Below are positions 55,270 to 64,000 of a stretch of 64,000 nt of DNA, one piece after another. Below the pieces are notes generated by a model. It had not been told where the DNA came from. It ran no database searches and saw only the letters and a program-made list of their open reading frames with translations. This DNA is from Gimesia alba (GTDB lineage: Bacteria; Planctomycetota; Planctomycetia; Planctomycetales; Planctomycetaceae). How positions within the stretch are numbered: position 1 is the first letter of the stretch; each line of letters begins with the position of its first letter. Where the stretch lies: NCBI RefSeq assembly GCF_007744675.1, contig NZ_CP036269.1, positions 7,695,917 to 7,759,916 on the forward strand, read 5' to 3'. The translations under genes and the position numbers were made by a program.

Positions 55270-56007
55270 ATGATACCTGAAATAGATTTTTTACCAGCCA
55301 GTTATCGCGAAGTGCGAAGGCGGCACCGGAATCGAATCTGGCGGCGTACGATCGTTGTGATTTTTCTGACACTGGTCACCTTAGGCACGGTTCGGCAAAG
55401 AGAAATTCAACATGAGCTTGAGACAAAAAAGAAAACTCTGGAAGACCGCGTGCAGTTGATGAATCAGCAACTGGAAGACCCGACACATGTTACTCAGAAA
55501 ATCAAGCAGGCAGAGATTCGAGCCAATCTGCTGGCGGGCCTCCAACTTGATGAATCACCAGCTCAACTGTTGTCCATAGTCAGTTCTGCGTTACCGGAAT
55601 ATGTTTCTTTGAATGAATTTCAGTTCCAGTTTGAGAAAGTTTTCGATCGAGAAAAATCGATTGAGAAAAAAATACCTGCTACAACAAAAGATAAAATACT
55701 ACCAGAACTGGTGGACCTGGAGAATCTGCACGCACTTCATGCCCAGGAGGATCTCGTCATCAAACTGCAGGGAATTTCTCCCGATCATCTTTCCATTTCC
55801 AACTATATGTCCAATCTGGATCAGATGGGAATGTTCAAGGAAATTGATCTGATTCAATCAAACGAGACCATCTTTGAAGGTCAGCCGATGCGTGCATTTC
55901 GACTGAGAATGGTCGTGAATCCGCCGGGGACGTATCTCCCCAGGGAACATCAGCAAAACTCGGCCGGATTAGTCCACTCGTTCACAGGAGGTTTCGGTTA
56001 TGAATGA
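55270..56007 (+). CDS. pilN: PilN-like inner membrane protein
   Basis: A 245-residue protein with the conserved N-terminal DFLPASYRE, the PilN motif used to bind PilM, then one membrane span (IVVIFLTLVTLGTV), a coiled coil and a ferredoxin-like periplasmic domain. It forms the alignment complex with PilO. The stop overlaps the pilO start by eight bases. Confidence 0.9.
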   Translation: MIPEIDFLPASYREVRRRHRNRIWRRTIVVIFLTLVTLGTVRQREIQHELETKKKTLEDRVQLMNQQLEDPTHVTQKIKQAEIRANLLAGLQLDESPAQLLSIVSSALPEYVSLNEFQFQFEKVFDREKSIEKKIPATTKDKILPELVDLENLHALHAQEDLVIKLQGISPDHLSISNYMSNLDQMGMFKEIDLIQSNETIFEGQPMRAFRLRMVVNPPGTYLPREHQQNSAGLVHSFTGGFGYE

Positions 56008-56608
56008 AAAATTACGTCGTGACAGTTTGATTACCATTATTGGGCTTTCCGTCGTGGTCGCCTTGTTTACGTTTGTGGTGTATCTGCCAGGTCTAAAAAA
56101 TAAGCAGGAATTGAATAAAGAGATTGCCGCGATTCAGCAATCCATTTCAGAAATCCCTGCGAAAGTCAAACAGCTGGAGGCACTCCATCAGGAACTGGAC
56201 CAGCGACGGTCTTTCGTCAAACGGCTCTGTGAAAGGATCCCTGCAGACAGAGACACACATCAGGTCTTACAACGGGTTGCCTTACTCGCAAAGACGGCCT
56301 CACTGACTGTGAACGAATTGAACCCAGGCGAAACGGTGATGCACGAAACATATCTCCAACAGCCTTTTCAATTGAGTGTTTCCGGTCCTTATTCCGGTCT
56401 GGTTCAATTCCTGAACGGCCTGGATCACGAAAAACGTTTGTTTACTGTCTCTAATGTCACACTTACAAAGCAAGATGAGGAAGCTGAGGGACATATCAAA
56501 GGAACAATCAGCCTGTCAGTTTACGTATTCCGCGATAACCAGAGGGATTTTTCTGATTTTACCGAAAATAGGGTTAGCAAAGCGTTAATTTCAGCCGATA
56601 AGAGATAA
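56000..56608 (+). CDS. pilO: PilO-like inner membrane protein
   Basis: A 202-residue single-span membrane protein with an N-terminal helix (DSLITIIGLSVVVALFTFVVY), coiled coil and a periplasmic domain containing PADRDTHQVLQRVALLAKTA and the FQLSVSGPYSGLVQFLNGL motif typical of PilO. It pairs with PilN. Translation is coupled to pilN by an eight-base overlap. Confidence 0.9.
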   Translation: MNEKLRRDSLITIIGLSVVVALFTFVVYLPGLKNKQELNKEIAAIQQSISEIPAKVKQLEALHQELDQRRSFVKRLCERIPADRDTHQVLQRVALLAKTASLTVNELNPGETVMHETYLQQPFQLSVSGPYSGLVQFLNGLDHEKRLFTVSNVTLTKQDEEAEGHIKGTISLSVYVFRDNQRDFSDFTENRVSKALISADKR

Positions 56609-56687
56609 GGGCGCGCCCCGATTCAAGTTTTTGTAATGAGTATATTATCCCATCCACATCGTATTTGTTTAAAGTAGTGATCCACTC

Positions 56688-57344
56688 GTGAAATCATTCA
56701 GCGAACAATTTTTACACGATTTGAGAGCCAGCTGGCAGAAAACCCTGCTGCTGGGACTCTTATTTATTGTGGGATTATACTTCTGGGTTCCCCCCTTGTA
56801 TCGTGCCATTCGGGGAACTTCTGCCCCGACAATTGTTCCGGCAAAGATCAATCAGGCGGTCGTTCCACAACGCCCTCCCGTTGAAACAGAAATGAGTTTC
56901 ACTCAAAGTGAAGCACAAGATGAGCCACGGCATTCTTGGGAACAATTTGATTCCCTGATGCAAACAGACCCCCTGGTTCAATCAGTTCAAATGGGAGCCG
57001 TCCAGAAAAATCCATTCAAAGTCAATCGAGATCAGTTCTCGCCTCCGATTTTGTTTGCAGAAGAGCCGGTTCAACCTAAGACTGAACTGACAGAGAAAAA
57101 ACCAAAAGAAGTTCTGGTGTTACCAGATGGCATCGTATTAAAGACGACGATTATTGGAAAATTCCGTAGGGCAGCCATTATCAATAATAAAATGTACTAC
57201 GAAGGTAAAACGTTTGAGCACGAGAATGTGACCTACACGCTGGAACAAGTCGCAGCCCGGAATGTTATTCTGAAACAGGGCGAGCAGAAATTTGAATTAA
57301 AAATTCAAAATGATCCTTCCGCATTTATCAAATTTGCACAATAA
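56688..57344 (+). CDS. PilP-like membrane-anchored protein
   Basis: A 218-residue protein with a GTG start, an N-terminal membrane helix (TLLLGLLFIVGLYFWV), a Pro/Glu-rich linker and a small C-terminal beta-rich domain (TTIIGKFRRAAIINNKMYYE). Position between pilO and the secretin, and the layout, fit PilP or GspC, which connect the inner membrane alignment complex to the secretin. It lacks a PilP lipobox, so it is a variant or a functional replacement. Confidence 0.7.
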   Translation: MKSFSEQFLHDLRASWQKTLLLGLLFIVGLYFWVPPLYRAIRGTSAPTIVPAKINQAVVPQRPPVETEMSFTQSEAQDEPRHSWEQFDSLMQTDPLVQSVQMGAVQKNPFKVNRDQFSPPILFAEEPVQPKTELTEKKPKEVLVLPDGIVLKTTIIGKFRRAAIINNKMYYEGKTFEHENVTYTLEQVAARNVILKQGEQKFELKIQNDPSAFIKFAQ

Positions 57345-57404
57345 CAGTTCGCATCACTGGGCTCCTGAAAATTGATTCGAACGATCATGGATGATGGTCG
57401 AAGC

Positions 57405-59774
57405 ATGAAAAGACAATTCTTTATACCGGCATTCTGGGCAACACTGACAGGGCTGTCACTCTTATTGATCGCCGCCATGACCAATATCAGTACGCCTGAG
57501 TCTCTGTTTATTTCTCCACATCACCAGACAAAATCTCAGCCCAGAATCTCCCGAGAAACACAGCACCGAAACGCTCAACCTGTGGTGCTCAATCAGCCAA
57601 GCCTTAACAAAGCAGCGGCTCAAACACCTGAAACGGCGGTGCAAGCTGTTTCGACAAATGCCCCTCGTCAAACAGTACAAGAATCAGTCATTCTACCTGC
57701 TGTAACAGAGCCTCAAACGGTTTCGCTCCAGCAGAAGTCTAATCGTTCTCAGCTCCTGATCGAACCGGGAATCGAAATCTCCAGTGAACCAAAAACGAAG
57801 CCAAAGCGAACTCGTTCTATTCAACTGAATCTTGCGCCCGACCCTGATTGGAATACTGAACCTCAACCTTCTTCCAAAATGGAAATGCGTTTGGCCAGTC
57901 TAACTAAACAGGTCGATCGCCTGACCAATCTGCAATTACAGTCGCAAAAACAGTCGAATCTGGAACTCGCTCAGAATACGGACCGACTGGAACAAGCCAC
58001 AAAATTGCTGCAACAGATGCAGCAGACAAACCAGCTCCGCGACCTGGAAAAGAAACTGGAGAGCTTACAGAAAAAACAGACTGAACCGACGACTCAAAAA
58101 GAAACAGAACCGGTCAAAACAGAGCCTTCACTAACAGAACCTGCTGAAACAGAAAACAGTGGGACAAAGCAGCCTGTTCTGAAAGTAAGCCCGAATAAAG
58201 ATTCCAGCGAAACATTCTCCCTGCAAATTCAGGATGCAGAAATCATGCAGGTGCTGGACATGTTGGGCGAATTGTCGGGCATGAATATTTTGACCGCACA
58301 GGGCGTTGCCGGAACCATCACAGCGAATTTGAAAAATGTAACACCGATCCAGGCACTGGAAGCAATCTTACGTTCACGAGATCTGACTTCGGAAAAAGAA
58401 GGTGACTTTGTTTACGTTATGACCCAGGCACAAATGGAGCAGAAAAAGAAATCCAACCGGAAAGTCGTCACCAAATTGTATAGTCCGTTTTATGTCAGTG
58501 CTAAAGAGTTACAGACTTTAATCACACCCATTCTGACAGAAAATATCGGCGTTGTCTCACTCACCACTCCCAGTGAAGTGGGTATTTCACCCGATGCAAC
58601 GAGTGCGGGCGGCGATTCGTTTGCACAAACTGACGCGATTCTGGTTCGCGATTATCCCGATGTTCTGGAAGAAGTAGATCGTCTGCTGGAAACGATGGAC
58701 GTCCCTCCGATGCAGGTCGTGATTGAAGCCATGATTATCAGTGTCAGGCTGACCGATGACATGCGGTTCGGCGTCAACTTTGCCATGCTGAGCGGCGATA
58801 ACAAAAACCTGGTGGTTGATGGCAATGGCCGGGTATTAAATAATGCCAGTGGTTTTCCGGGTTCCGGAAGTTCGTCCATTGTGCCGCCCACGGGACAATT
58901 CCTGGCTGATGTGGCCGGCCTGAAATACGGATTCTTACATGGCGATATCAGCGGTTTCATTGAAGCCTTAGAAGATATTACTGAGACAAATCTGATTGCT
59001 TCACCTCAACTGCGGGCTTTAAACAAACAAAAAGCGGAACTGATCATCGGCGACCGCATCAGTTATTCCACAGTCACACAAAACGGAACGACTTCGATTC
59101 AGAACGTCAACTTTCTGGATTCGGGAATCGTGTTAAACATGCGACCCTTTATTACCCCCGATGGACAGATTCGGATGGAAATTCATCCTGAACGGAGTTC
59201 TGCCACGATTAACCCCCGAACCGAACTGCCTGACTTACAGACAACCGAAGTGACGACAAACGTCATGGTGCGTGACGGGAATACCGTGGTGATTGGTGGT
59301 TTAATAGAAGAACGTGTTTCCGATGCAAAAAACCAGGTTCCATTGCTAGGAGCCATTCCCGTGATTGGCAATGCTTTTCGGCAGAAACGGGAAATCACGG
59401 AACGAACCGAGTTAATCGTGCTGATTACGCCGCGCATCGTGCAGCCTGAACTTGCCCAGGCTGAGGGTGAGTTATTGGAATATCAAGAAGCAGAACGGCT
59501 GGATACCTTTAAGAAAAACTTCCTGCCGATCAACCAGATACGGATTGTCCAGACACAGATCAAACAAGCCAAAAAATACCTGAGAATCGGTAATCTACCC
59601 AAAGCGAAACATCATATTGATATTGCCGTTCGACTGGACAAGAACAATATTGAAGCCATCCAATTACAGAAATACATTGACGAAGCACTAAAAAATCGAA
59701 ACCGCAGCATGATCGGATTACCTCCGGTCTCTTCCCCCGGAGTCCATGTTCCCACATTGGAGGGAGATCAATAA
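57405..59774 (+). CDS. Secretin (PilQ/GspD-type) outer membrane channel
   Basis: A 789-residue secretin. After a hydrophobic signal and a long Gln/Pro/Thr-rich, coiled region (to about residue 265), a secretin/TonB short N-terminal domain occurs (FSLQIQDAEIMQVLDMLGEL). An N1-like domain follows, and then the secretin core with VVIEAMIISVRLTDDMRFGV, TEVTTNVMVRDGNTVVIGGL and VPLLGAIPVIGNAFR. A C-terminal TPR-like tail (AKKYLRIGNLPKAKHHIDIA) is an unusual addition. The most likely start is ATG 57405, but ATG 57387 is possible. It forms the outer membrane pore of the pilus or secretion system. Confidence 0.92.
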   Translation: MKRQFFIPAFWATLTGLSLLLIAAMTNISTPESLFISPHHQTKSQPRISRETQHRNAQPVVLNQPSLNKAAAQTPETAVQAVSTNAPRQTVQESVILPAVTEPQTVSLQQKSNRSQLLIEPGIEISSEPKTKPKRTRSIQLNLAPDPDWNTEPQPSSKMEMRLASLTKQVDRLTNLQLQSQKQSNLELAQNTDRLEQATKLLQQMQQTNQLRDLEKKLESLQKKQTEPTTQKETEPVKTEPSLTEPAETENSGTKQPVLKVSPNKDSSETFSLQIQDAEIMQVLDMLGELSGMNILTAQGVAGTITANLKNVTPIQALEAILRSRDLTSEKEGDFVYVMTQAQMEQKKKSNRKVVTKLYSPFYVSAKELQTLITPILTENIGVVSLTTPSEVGISPDATSAGGDSFAQTDAILVRDYPDVLEEVDRLLETMDVPPMQVVIEAMIISVRLTDDMRFGVNFAMLSGDNKNLVVDGNGRVLNNASGFPGSGSSSIVPPTGQFLADVAGLKYGFLHGDISGFIEALEDITETNLIASPQLRALNKQKAELIIGDRISYSTVTQNGTTSIQNVNFLDSGIVLNMRPFITPDGQIRMEIHPERSSATINPRTELPDLQTTEVTTNVMVRDGNTVVIGGLIEERVSDAKNQVPLLGAIPVIGNAFRQKREITERTELIVLITPRIVQPELAQAEGELLEYQEAERLDTFKKNFLPINQIRIVQTQIKQAKKYLRIGNLPKAKHHIDIAVRLDKNNIEAIQLQKYIDEALKNRNRSMIGLPPVSSPGVHVPTLEGDQ

Positions 59775-59776
59775 AA

Positions 59777-60838
59777 ATGGCTCGGTTTTCTGCGCTCCAG
59801 TTGTTGTTTCTGGTTAGTGCTGCTTCTCTGATCTGCAGTGGCTGTCAGTCGGTTCCGGTTTCGACTTTGTCATTTCTCTCAAATCAGCCAGTGGAAACAG
59901 AGGACTCTGAGCTGGAACAGCTTGTGGACCAGCCAGCTGTAAACACCAGGACTTCTCCCTATAAACGACAGGCGAATGAACTGGTACAACAGGCCGTGAA
60001 TCATTATTCCAATGGAGAATTATCTCAGGCAAAAATTCTGTTGGCCTCGGCTCGAGAAATTGACCCCGGTCATATTGGGACCTTCGAGATCGAAGCACAA
60101 CTTTCGTATGACATGGGAGATCGGAACCAATTTTTGCAGTCTCTGCGTGCGATTCGTGCCGCGAGCCCGAATGATTCACAAAAGCAGAGCGCCATTGGGA
60201 CTCTATTTTTTCAAGCTGGTCAGACACAGGAAGGGATTGCCTGTCTGAAGCGCGCCATCGAATTAAAACCCTATGATGAAAACTATGCGCTAAAACTGGC
60301 TGCATTTTATGAACAAACCGGAAGGACTGATGAAGCACAGCAGATTCTGTTACGTGCGCTGCATACTTCACCCGGTAGTAAGCGGCTCCCAATTGCACTG
60401 GGGCGGGTTTGTGAATCCAATCAACAGTGGGCTCAGGCCAGCGTCTACTATGCGATGGTGGTCAATCATTTCCCCAAAAATCATGTCTGGCGAAAACATC
60501 GCGCCCGCTGCCTGTACCATGCAGGTAATTTTTCTGAGGCATTTGAACAATTCATCATCTGCCGGCAAAACGATCCAGAATCACTTTCTCTGTCTGAGAT
60601 GATCGCATTCGGCGATGCCGCTCTGCGGTTGGGAGACCTGGAAACAGCGCAACATCTGTTTGATGAAATTTCAGAAACACATCAGCACCAGTTACTCCAT
60701 GTAGAGATATTACGCGGGTTATGTGCAATAAACCGCGGCCAGAATATCAGTGCAAAGTCAATAATCAATACAGCCCGCAAAAAATGGCCCGCAGACCCGA
60801 CATTGTTAGAGGTAGCAGCCTTGGTCCCTGCGGAATAG
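59777..60838 (+). CDS. TPR-repeat lipoprotein
   Basis: A 353-residue lipoprotein (lipobox ICSGC) with about six TPR-like repeats (for example AVNHYSNGELSQAKILLASA, GTLFFQAGQTQEGIACLKRA, LAAFYEQTGRTDEAQQILLR). It starts two bases after the secretin stop, so it is almost certainly co-expressed. Such lipoproteins act as secretin pilotins (PilF/PilW) or assembly factors; this is the likely role. Confidence 0.85.
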   Translation: MARFSALQLLFLVSAASLICSGCQSVPVSTLSFLSNQPVETEDSELEQLVDQPAVNTRTSPYKRQANELVQQAVNHYSNGELSQAKILLASAREIDPGHIGTFEIEAQLSYDMGDRNQFLQSLRAIRAASPNDSQKQSAIGTLFFQAGQTQEGIACLKRAIELKPYDENYALKLAAFYEQTGRTDEAQQILLRALHTSPGSKRLPIALGRVCESNQQWAQASVYYAMVVNHFPKNHVWRKHRARCLYHAGNFSEAFEQFIICRQNDPESLSLSEMIAFGDAALRLGDLETAQHLFDEISETHQHQLLHVEILRGLCAINRGQNISAKSIINTARKKWPADPTLLEVAALVPAE

Positions 60839-61069
60839 AAAAACCGCCTTATTCCTGCGAGGCATGGACGTGCTTATACATGCCATTCTGCTGATTACAT
60901 TCTGCATCACGGAATTGGACAACCGGCATTTCGTAACCTAGATTTAAGTAGTGAGATACCTCCTGATCTCCATTCGTTGGGATCTGTGAGGCATGCTCTT
61001 CATCTGGAAGACGAAATTCGTTGTTTGTTTTTCAGTAGTGCTTTGCGCCTACTGAGAAAGTAATCGGCT

Positions 61070-62536
61070 ATGAAAATTTATGGCAAATATTGGTTTCTGG
61101 TGGTACTGCTCATCATTGTGAGCTGCGCAGACAGCCTGCTTGTAGCCAGCAATTTAGCCGGGACGGCAACCGCATTTGCAGTATCACTTTTTGCATCTCT
61201 GGCTGGCTGGATCTGGCTTGTGAAAAGTATCCAGAAGGATCAACAGCAGGTCACATCCTGTCTGAGAAATCCTGGATTAACGCGCCCGGGGTTCCAACGT
61301 AAAAACTTTTTTGGAAATATTTTTTCTGAAGCGATTCAGAAAATTGAGGAATCTGATACCGAGCTGGCATCCACAAAACAAGTTAAGACGATGCTCAAGG
61401 CGCGCGTCAATACCTTACTTAAAAAAGAAACCTTACTGGAATCGGTACTGGGGTGCCTCGATACTGGTATTCTGATATTCGACGCACAGCATGAACTGGA
61501 GTACTCAAATACTTCTGCAAGTCCGTTTCTGATTCCGGAATCAGATCGACGCGAGAACTTCCTCGATTCAAGTTTGTCACTGGGCAAAGCATTAATGAAT
61601 AATGCTGTCATTCCTGAACTTTCCCAGTTACTGGCAAAGACCATCGAACGCAAAGCCGCAACGCAACGCAGACGAATCGAATTCGAGTTTACGGTCAATG
61701 GATCCAAATCATATTACCGGGCCATCGCAACCAATCTACGCGACGAGCACGAGCAGGTACTGGGTACTGTGGTCGTCGTGGATAACATTGGCGAAGAAAA
61801 CAATCAAAAAACGAAACACGCTGAATTCGTATCATCTGTGGCACACGAGTTAAAAACACCAATGTCGGGAATCAAGGCTTATGTCGAGATGCTGATAGAT
61901 GGTGACTGTGAGGAAGATGAGGCACAAGAGTTATACGGCTTTATCAATCAACAGATTGACCGCCTGACGCGGTTGGTTAACAGTATGCTCAACCTGGCCC
62001 GCATTGAAAGCGGCGTGGTTGAAATTAAGCGGCATGATTGCGAGTTGAACGATATCCTGAAATCGGCTTCCGATGTAGTCTCGCCGAATGCCACGGAAAA
62101 AGACATTGCATTTTCTACAGAATTAAGCGACCTGTATTTACCCGTACATGTCGATAAAGACATGCTGGGGCAGGCGATTATCAACCTGTTATCCAATGCA
62201 GTCAAATATACACCCCACGGTCACGAAGTCCGTTTACGGAGTCGTATGGAAGATGCTTCTGCCGTGATTGAAGTTCGTGATACGGGACTGGGTATTCCAG
62301 AGGATTCACTGCCTCATATTTTTGATCGATTCTATCGCGTTCCCGAAAACAATGCCTCGGCAGCGGGAACCGGACTGGGTCTGGCTCTGGTACACTTCAT
62401 TGTGACCAATGTACACAATGGTTCGATCTCGGTTCAATCTAAGGTGAACGAGGGAACTTGTTTCACCGTTACGATTCCATTAGGCCACAAAGAACAGAAA
62501 AAGAAAAAACAGCTGGCATCGCCGGCAAATGTTTAA
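61070..62536 (+). CDS. Membrane-bound sensor histidine kinase
   Basis: A 488-residue histidine kinase with two N-terminal membrane helices (WFLVVLLIIVSCADSLLV, FAVSLFASLAGWIWLV) and a very short loop between them. A coil and a PAS-like region (about 123-238) follow, then HisKA with FVSSVAHELKTPMSGIKAYV (His259) and a HATPase domain with INLLSNAVKYTPHG, VRDTGLGIPEDSL and GTGLGLALVHFIV. With so little periplasmic part, it probably senses a membrane or cytosolic signal. The response regulator gene follows 60 bp downstream. The layout is PhoR-like. Confidence 0.93.
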   Translation: MKIYGKYWFLVVLLIIVSCADSLLVASNLAGTATAFAVSLFASLAGWIWLVKSIQKDQQQVTSCLRNPGLTRPGFQRKNFFGNIFSEAIQKIEESDTELASTKQVKTMLKARVNTLLKKETLLESVLGCLDTGILIFDAQHELEYSNTSASPFLIPESDRRENFLDSSLSLGKALMNNAVIPELSQLLAKTIERKAATQRRRIEFEFTVNGSKSYYRAIATNLRDEHEQVLGTVVVVDNIGEENNQKTKHAEFVSSVAHELKTPMSGIKAYVEMLIDGDCEEDEAQELYGFINQQIDRLTRLVNSMLNLARIESGVVEIKRHDCELNDILKSASDVVSPNATEKDIAFSTELSDLYLPVHVDKDMLGQAIINLLSNAVKYTPHGHEVRLRSRMEDASAVIEVRDTGLGIPEDSLPHIFDRFYRVPENNASAAGTGLGLALVHFIVTNVHNGSISVQSKVNEGTCFTVTIPLGHKEQKKKKQLASPANV

Positions 62537-62595
62537 GCAGGATCATGCCCCTCGCAAGTCCTTAACGAAATTGGTGATATAATAAGGAAATATCA

Positions 62596-62985
62596 ATGGC
62601 TCATCTGATTTACGTTTGTGATGATGATTCACACATTGTTCGCGCCATCAGCATGAAACTCAGAAAAGCGGGTTTCGAAGTGGAATGTTTTCCCGATGGT
62701 TTTGCCTGCTGGGAAAAAGTGCAAGTCCGTGCACCGCAGATGATCATTACCGACCTGCAAATGCCACGCATGAATGGATTGGAACTTTGTGGAAAAATTC
62801 GCGAATTTCCGGAAACCAAGACAATTCCACTTACGTTACTGACAGGGAAAGGTTTTGAATTCGACCACGATGAGTACATGGAGACATTGAAGATTACCAA
62901 CGTTATGGTCAAACCATTCAGTCCCAAAAAACTGCTCACTCAAGTCCAGGAAAGTCTGAACCTCACCAACGATGTGATTGGTTAG
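62596..62985 (+). CDS. Single-domain response regulator
   Basis: A 129-residue CheY-like receiver domain without output domain. The phospho-acceptor Asp53 (ITDLQMP), the acidic pair DDD at 9-11, Thr83 (LLTGKG) and Lys106 (VKPFSP) are all present, so it should be phosphorylatable. It lies directly after the sensor kinase and probably acts through protein binding rather than DNA binding. Confidence 0.93.
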   Translation: MAHLIYVCDDDSHIVRAISMKLRKAGFEVECFPDGFACWEKVQVRAPQMIITDLQMPRMNGLELCGKIREFPETKTIPLTLLTGKGFEFDHDEYMETLKITNVMVKPFSPKKLLTQVQESLNLTNDVIG

Positions 62986-63025
62986 CAGCTACAACAATTC
63001 AACTTTGCTGAAATTTTATAATATT

Positions 63026-64000
63026 ATGCGAAACTATTATACTGCCATCCAGTTCTGGTCCTATTCGCTGCTGGTAGTCTGCCTGTGTCCGCTCGCCGTT
63101 TTTCTGGGTTCGTACATGGGCTGGCCGCTCGGTATTGCGCCATTATTACTGCTGGCTCCCATTACTGTTCTGGCGGCGATTTCCTCGCCCCGGGTCTGTT
63201 CATGGACCATTACAGTATTGGCCGTTGGCGCCTGTTTTTCGGAGATCTTTTTTCGATCGGATATCAGTGAAGTCAAAACCACTTATCCACTCAGCATCAT
63301 GAGTGCCGCCGTGTTGATTGGGTTGACGTTATTGATCGATGCTTACATTGGAAAACTGCGCGGAAAACTCTCTCAGATTTATAATCAGAATGATGAACTG
63401 GTTCGCCAGTTGTATGAATGTCAGAGAGAGACACAACCTGTATCAGATAAATCCCCTTCCGGAGCAGATAAAAAAGAAAAAATGCAGGTCGAATCGAAAG
63501 AGAATCCGGATGCGGAATTCGGCGTCAATTATCCTTTATTGCTTCTGACATTGCAGGATATCGGGCGCCGTATCTCAACAAATCAGTCGAATGAATCCTT
63601 GATCCCGACAGTGATCAGTACCGCCAAAGCTTCTCTGCAATGCGAATACTGTCAGGTTTATTTGTGGGATAGTAAAGCGAGTGCATTGAAAAATGCGCTG
63701 CCAGTACGAAGTCGTGATAAACACGAATATCGACCCGTTCCCAATAGTGGTGTTGCTGCGTGGGTGATTGAAAATCGTCAGATCGTCATGAGAAACGATG
63801 CTGAAAAAGACTATCGGTTGAAACGCATTCTGGAAGAAGATCCACACATGCCGGATGCGATTGCACCCTTGACTGTGGGTTCCGAGCTCATCGGCCTGCT
63901 GATCATCGATAAAGTCGACATTGAATCTCCCACCATTGGACGTTTGATTTACATTCTTTCCAATATTTATGCACTGGGTATCAAGAACTCTCAGTTGTTT
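63026..64000 (+). CDS. Membrane protein with GAF domain, cut by window end
   Basis: The frame from ATG 63026 stays open to the window end (325 codons). Four hydrophobic helices (for example FWSYSLLVVCLCPLAVFLGS, PLGIAPLLLLAPITVLAAIS) are followed by a coiled segment, and then a GAF-type domain from about residue 175 (LLLTLQDIGRRISTN, SLQCEYCQVYLWD, IAPLTVGSELIGLLIID). The missing C terminus would decide the output; a GGDEF or histidine kinase domain is plausible. It is encoded 40 bp after the response regulator on the same strand, so it may be part of the same signalling group. Confidence 0.75.
   Translation, partial: MRNYYTAIQFWSYSLLVVCLCPLAVFLGSYMGWPLGIAPLLLLAPITVLAAISSPRVCSWTITVLAVGACFSEIFFRSDISEVKTTYPLSIMSAAVLIGLTLLIDAYIGKLRGKLSQIYNQNDELVRQLYECQRETQPVSDKSPSGADKKEKMQVESKENPDAEFGVNYPLLLLTLQDIGRRISTNQSNESLIPTVISTAKASLQCEYCQVYLWDSKASALKNALPVRSRDKHEYRPVPNSGVAAWVIENRQIVMRNDAEKDYRLKRILEEDPHMPDAIAPLTVGSELIGLLIIDKVDIESPTIGRLIYILSNIYALGIKNSQLF

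Noticed and set aside
1..64000. tRNA, rRNA genes, replication origin and complete insertion sequences
   Set aside because: I looked for cloverleaf-type ends, rRNA motifs, DnaA-box clusters and transposase genes and saw none that I could support.

Overview
The window looks like part of a chromosome from a marine-type planctomycete, most like Gimesia or a relative in Planctomycetales. This rests on the mix of genes: twin-arginine-exported proteins of unknown function, a secreted sulfatase, a ceramidase-like exported protein, a TRIC-type channel, LL-diaminopimelate aminotransferase (dapL), a planctomycete-style TolC lipoprotein, and moderate GC with a GC-richer segment near the left end. The assignment is inferred from gene content; no marker gene was compared.

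Layout. 1-4 kb: an exported protein of unknown function, then a visibly AT-rich pair of immunity-like genes. 4.2-9.98 kb: a GC-rich enolase-superfamily gene, a TRIC channel and a secreted hydrolase, set among two families of short palindromic repeats. Two copies of a 279-bp composite unit stand in near-perfect tandem, followed by a partial third. 10-23.5 kb: mostly housekeeping genes (isocitrate dehydrogenase, a TolC-family lipoprotein, a WYL regulator, hisI, a QueD-like enzyme, ribosomal proteins S18 and S14, an SDR, NAD(P)HX epimerase, a Crp-family regulator, an anti-sigma-like membrane protein, scpB).

23.6-29.5 kb: a one-strand accessory run between scpB and aroE. It holds a GNAT acetyltransferase, an ATP-dependent RNA ligase, a small membrane protein, AlkB, a macro-domain protein, a second small membrane protein, a Nudix hydrolase, two overlapping unknown genes, an ADP-ribosylglycohydrolase and a SUKH (SMI1/KNR4) protein. 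Together these suggest repair of damaged RNA or nucleic acid plus handling of ADP-ribose marks. This is the strongest candidate for an undescribed system here.

29.6-48.6 kb: aroE, metF, ahcY, an exported TIM-barrel protein, a fatty acid desaturase, a sulfatase, slyX, a secreted esterase, a MoeB/ThiF-type E1 enzyme, a membrane protein ending in a domain that resembles the OB domain of ATP-dependent DNA ligases, an exported FKBP, dapL, a polytopic membrane protein, a YgfZ-like protein and a secreted protein-isoaspartate methyltransferase with an extra C-terminal domain.

48.7-64 kb: a HEAT-repeat lipoprotein, a structured non-coding stretch ending in a strong terminator, then an operon for a type IV pilus or type II secretion-like machine: four prepilin-like or PilX/GspK-like proteins, PilM, PilN, PilO, a PilP-like protein, a secretin and a TPR lipoprotein. 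No assembly ATPase, platform protein or prepilin peptidase is present in the window. A sensor kinase, a single-domain response regulator and a membrane GAF protein cut by the window end follow on the same strand.
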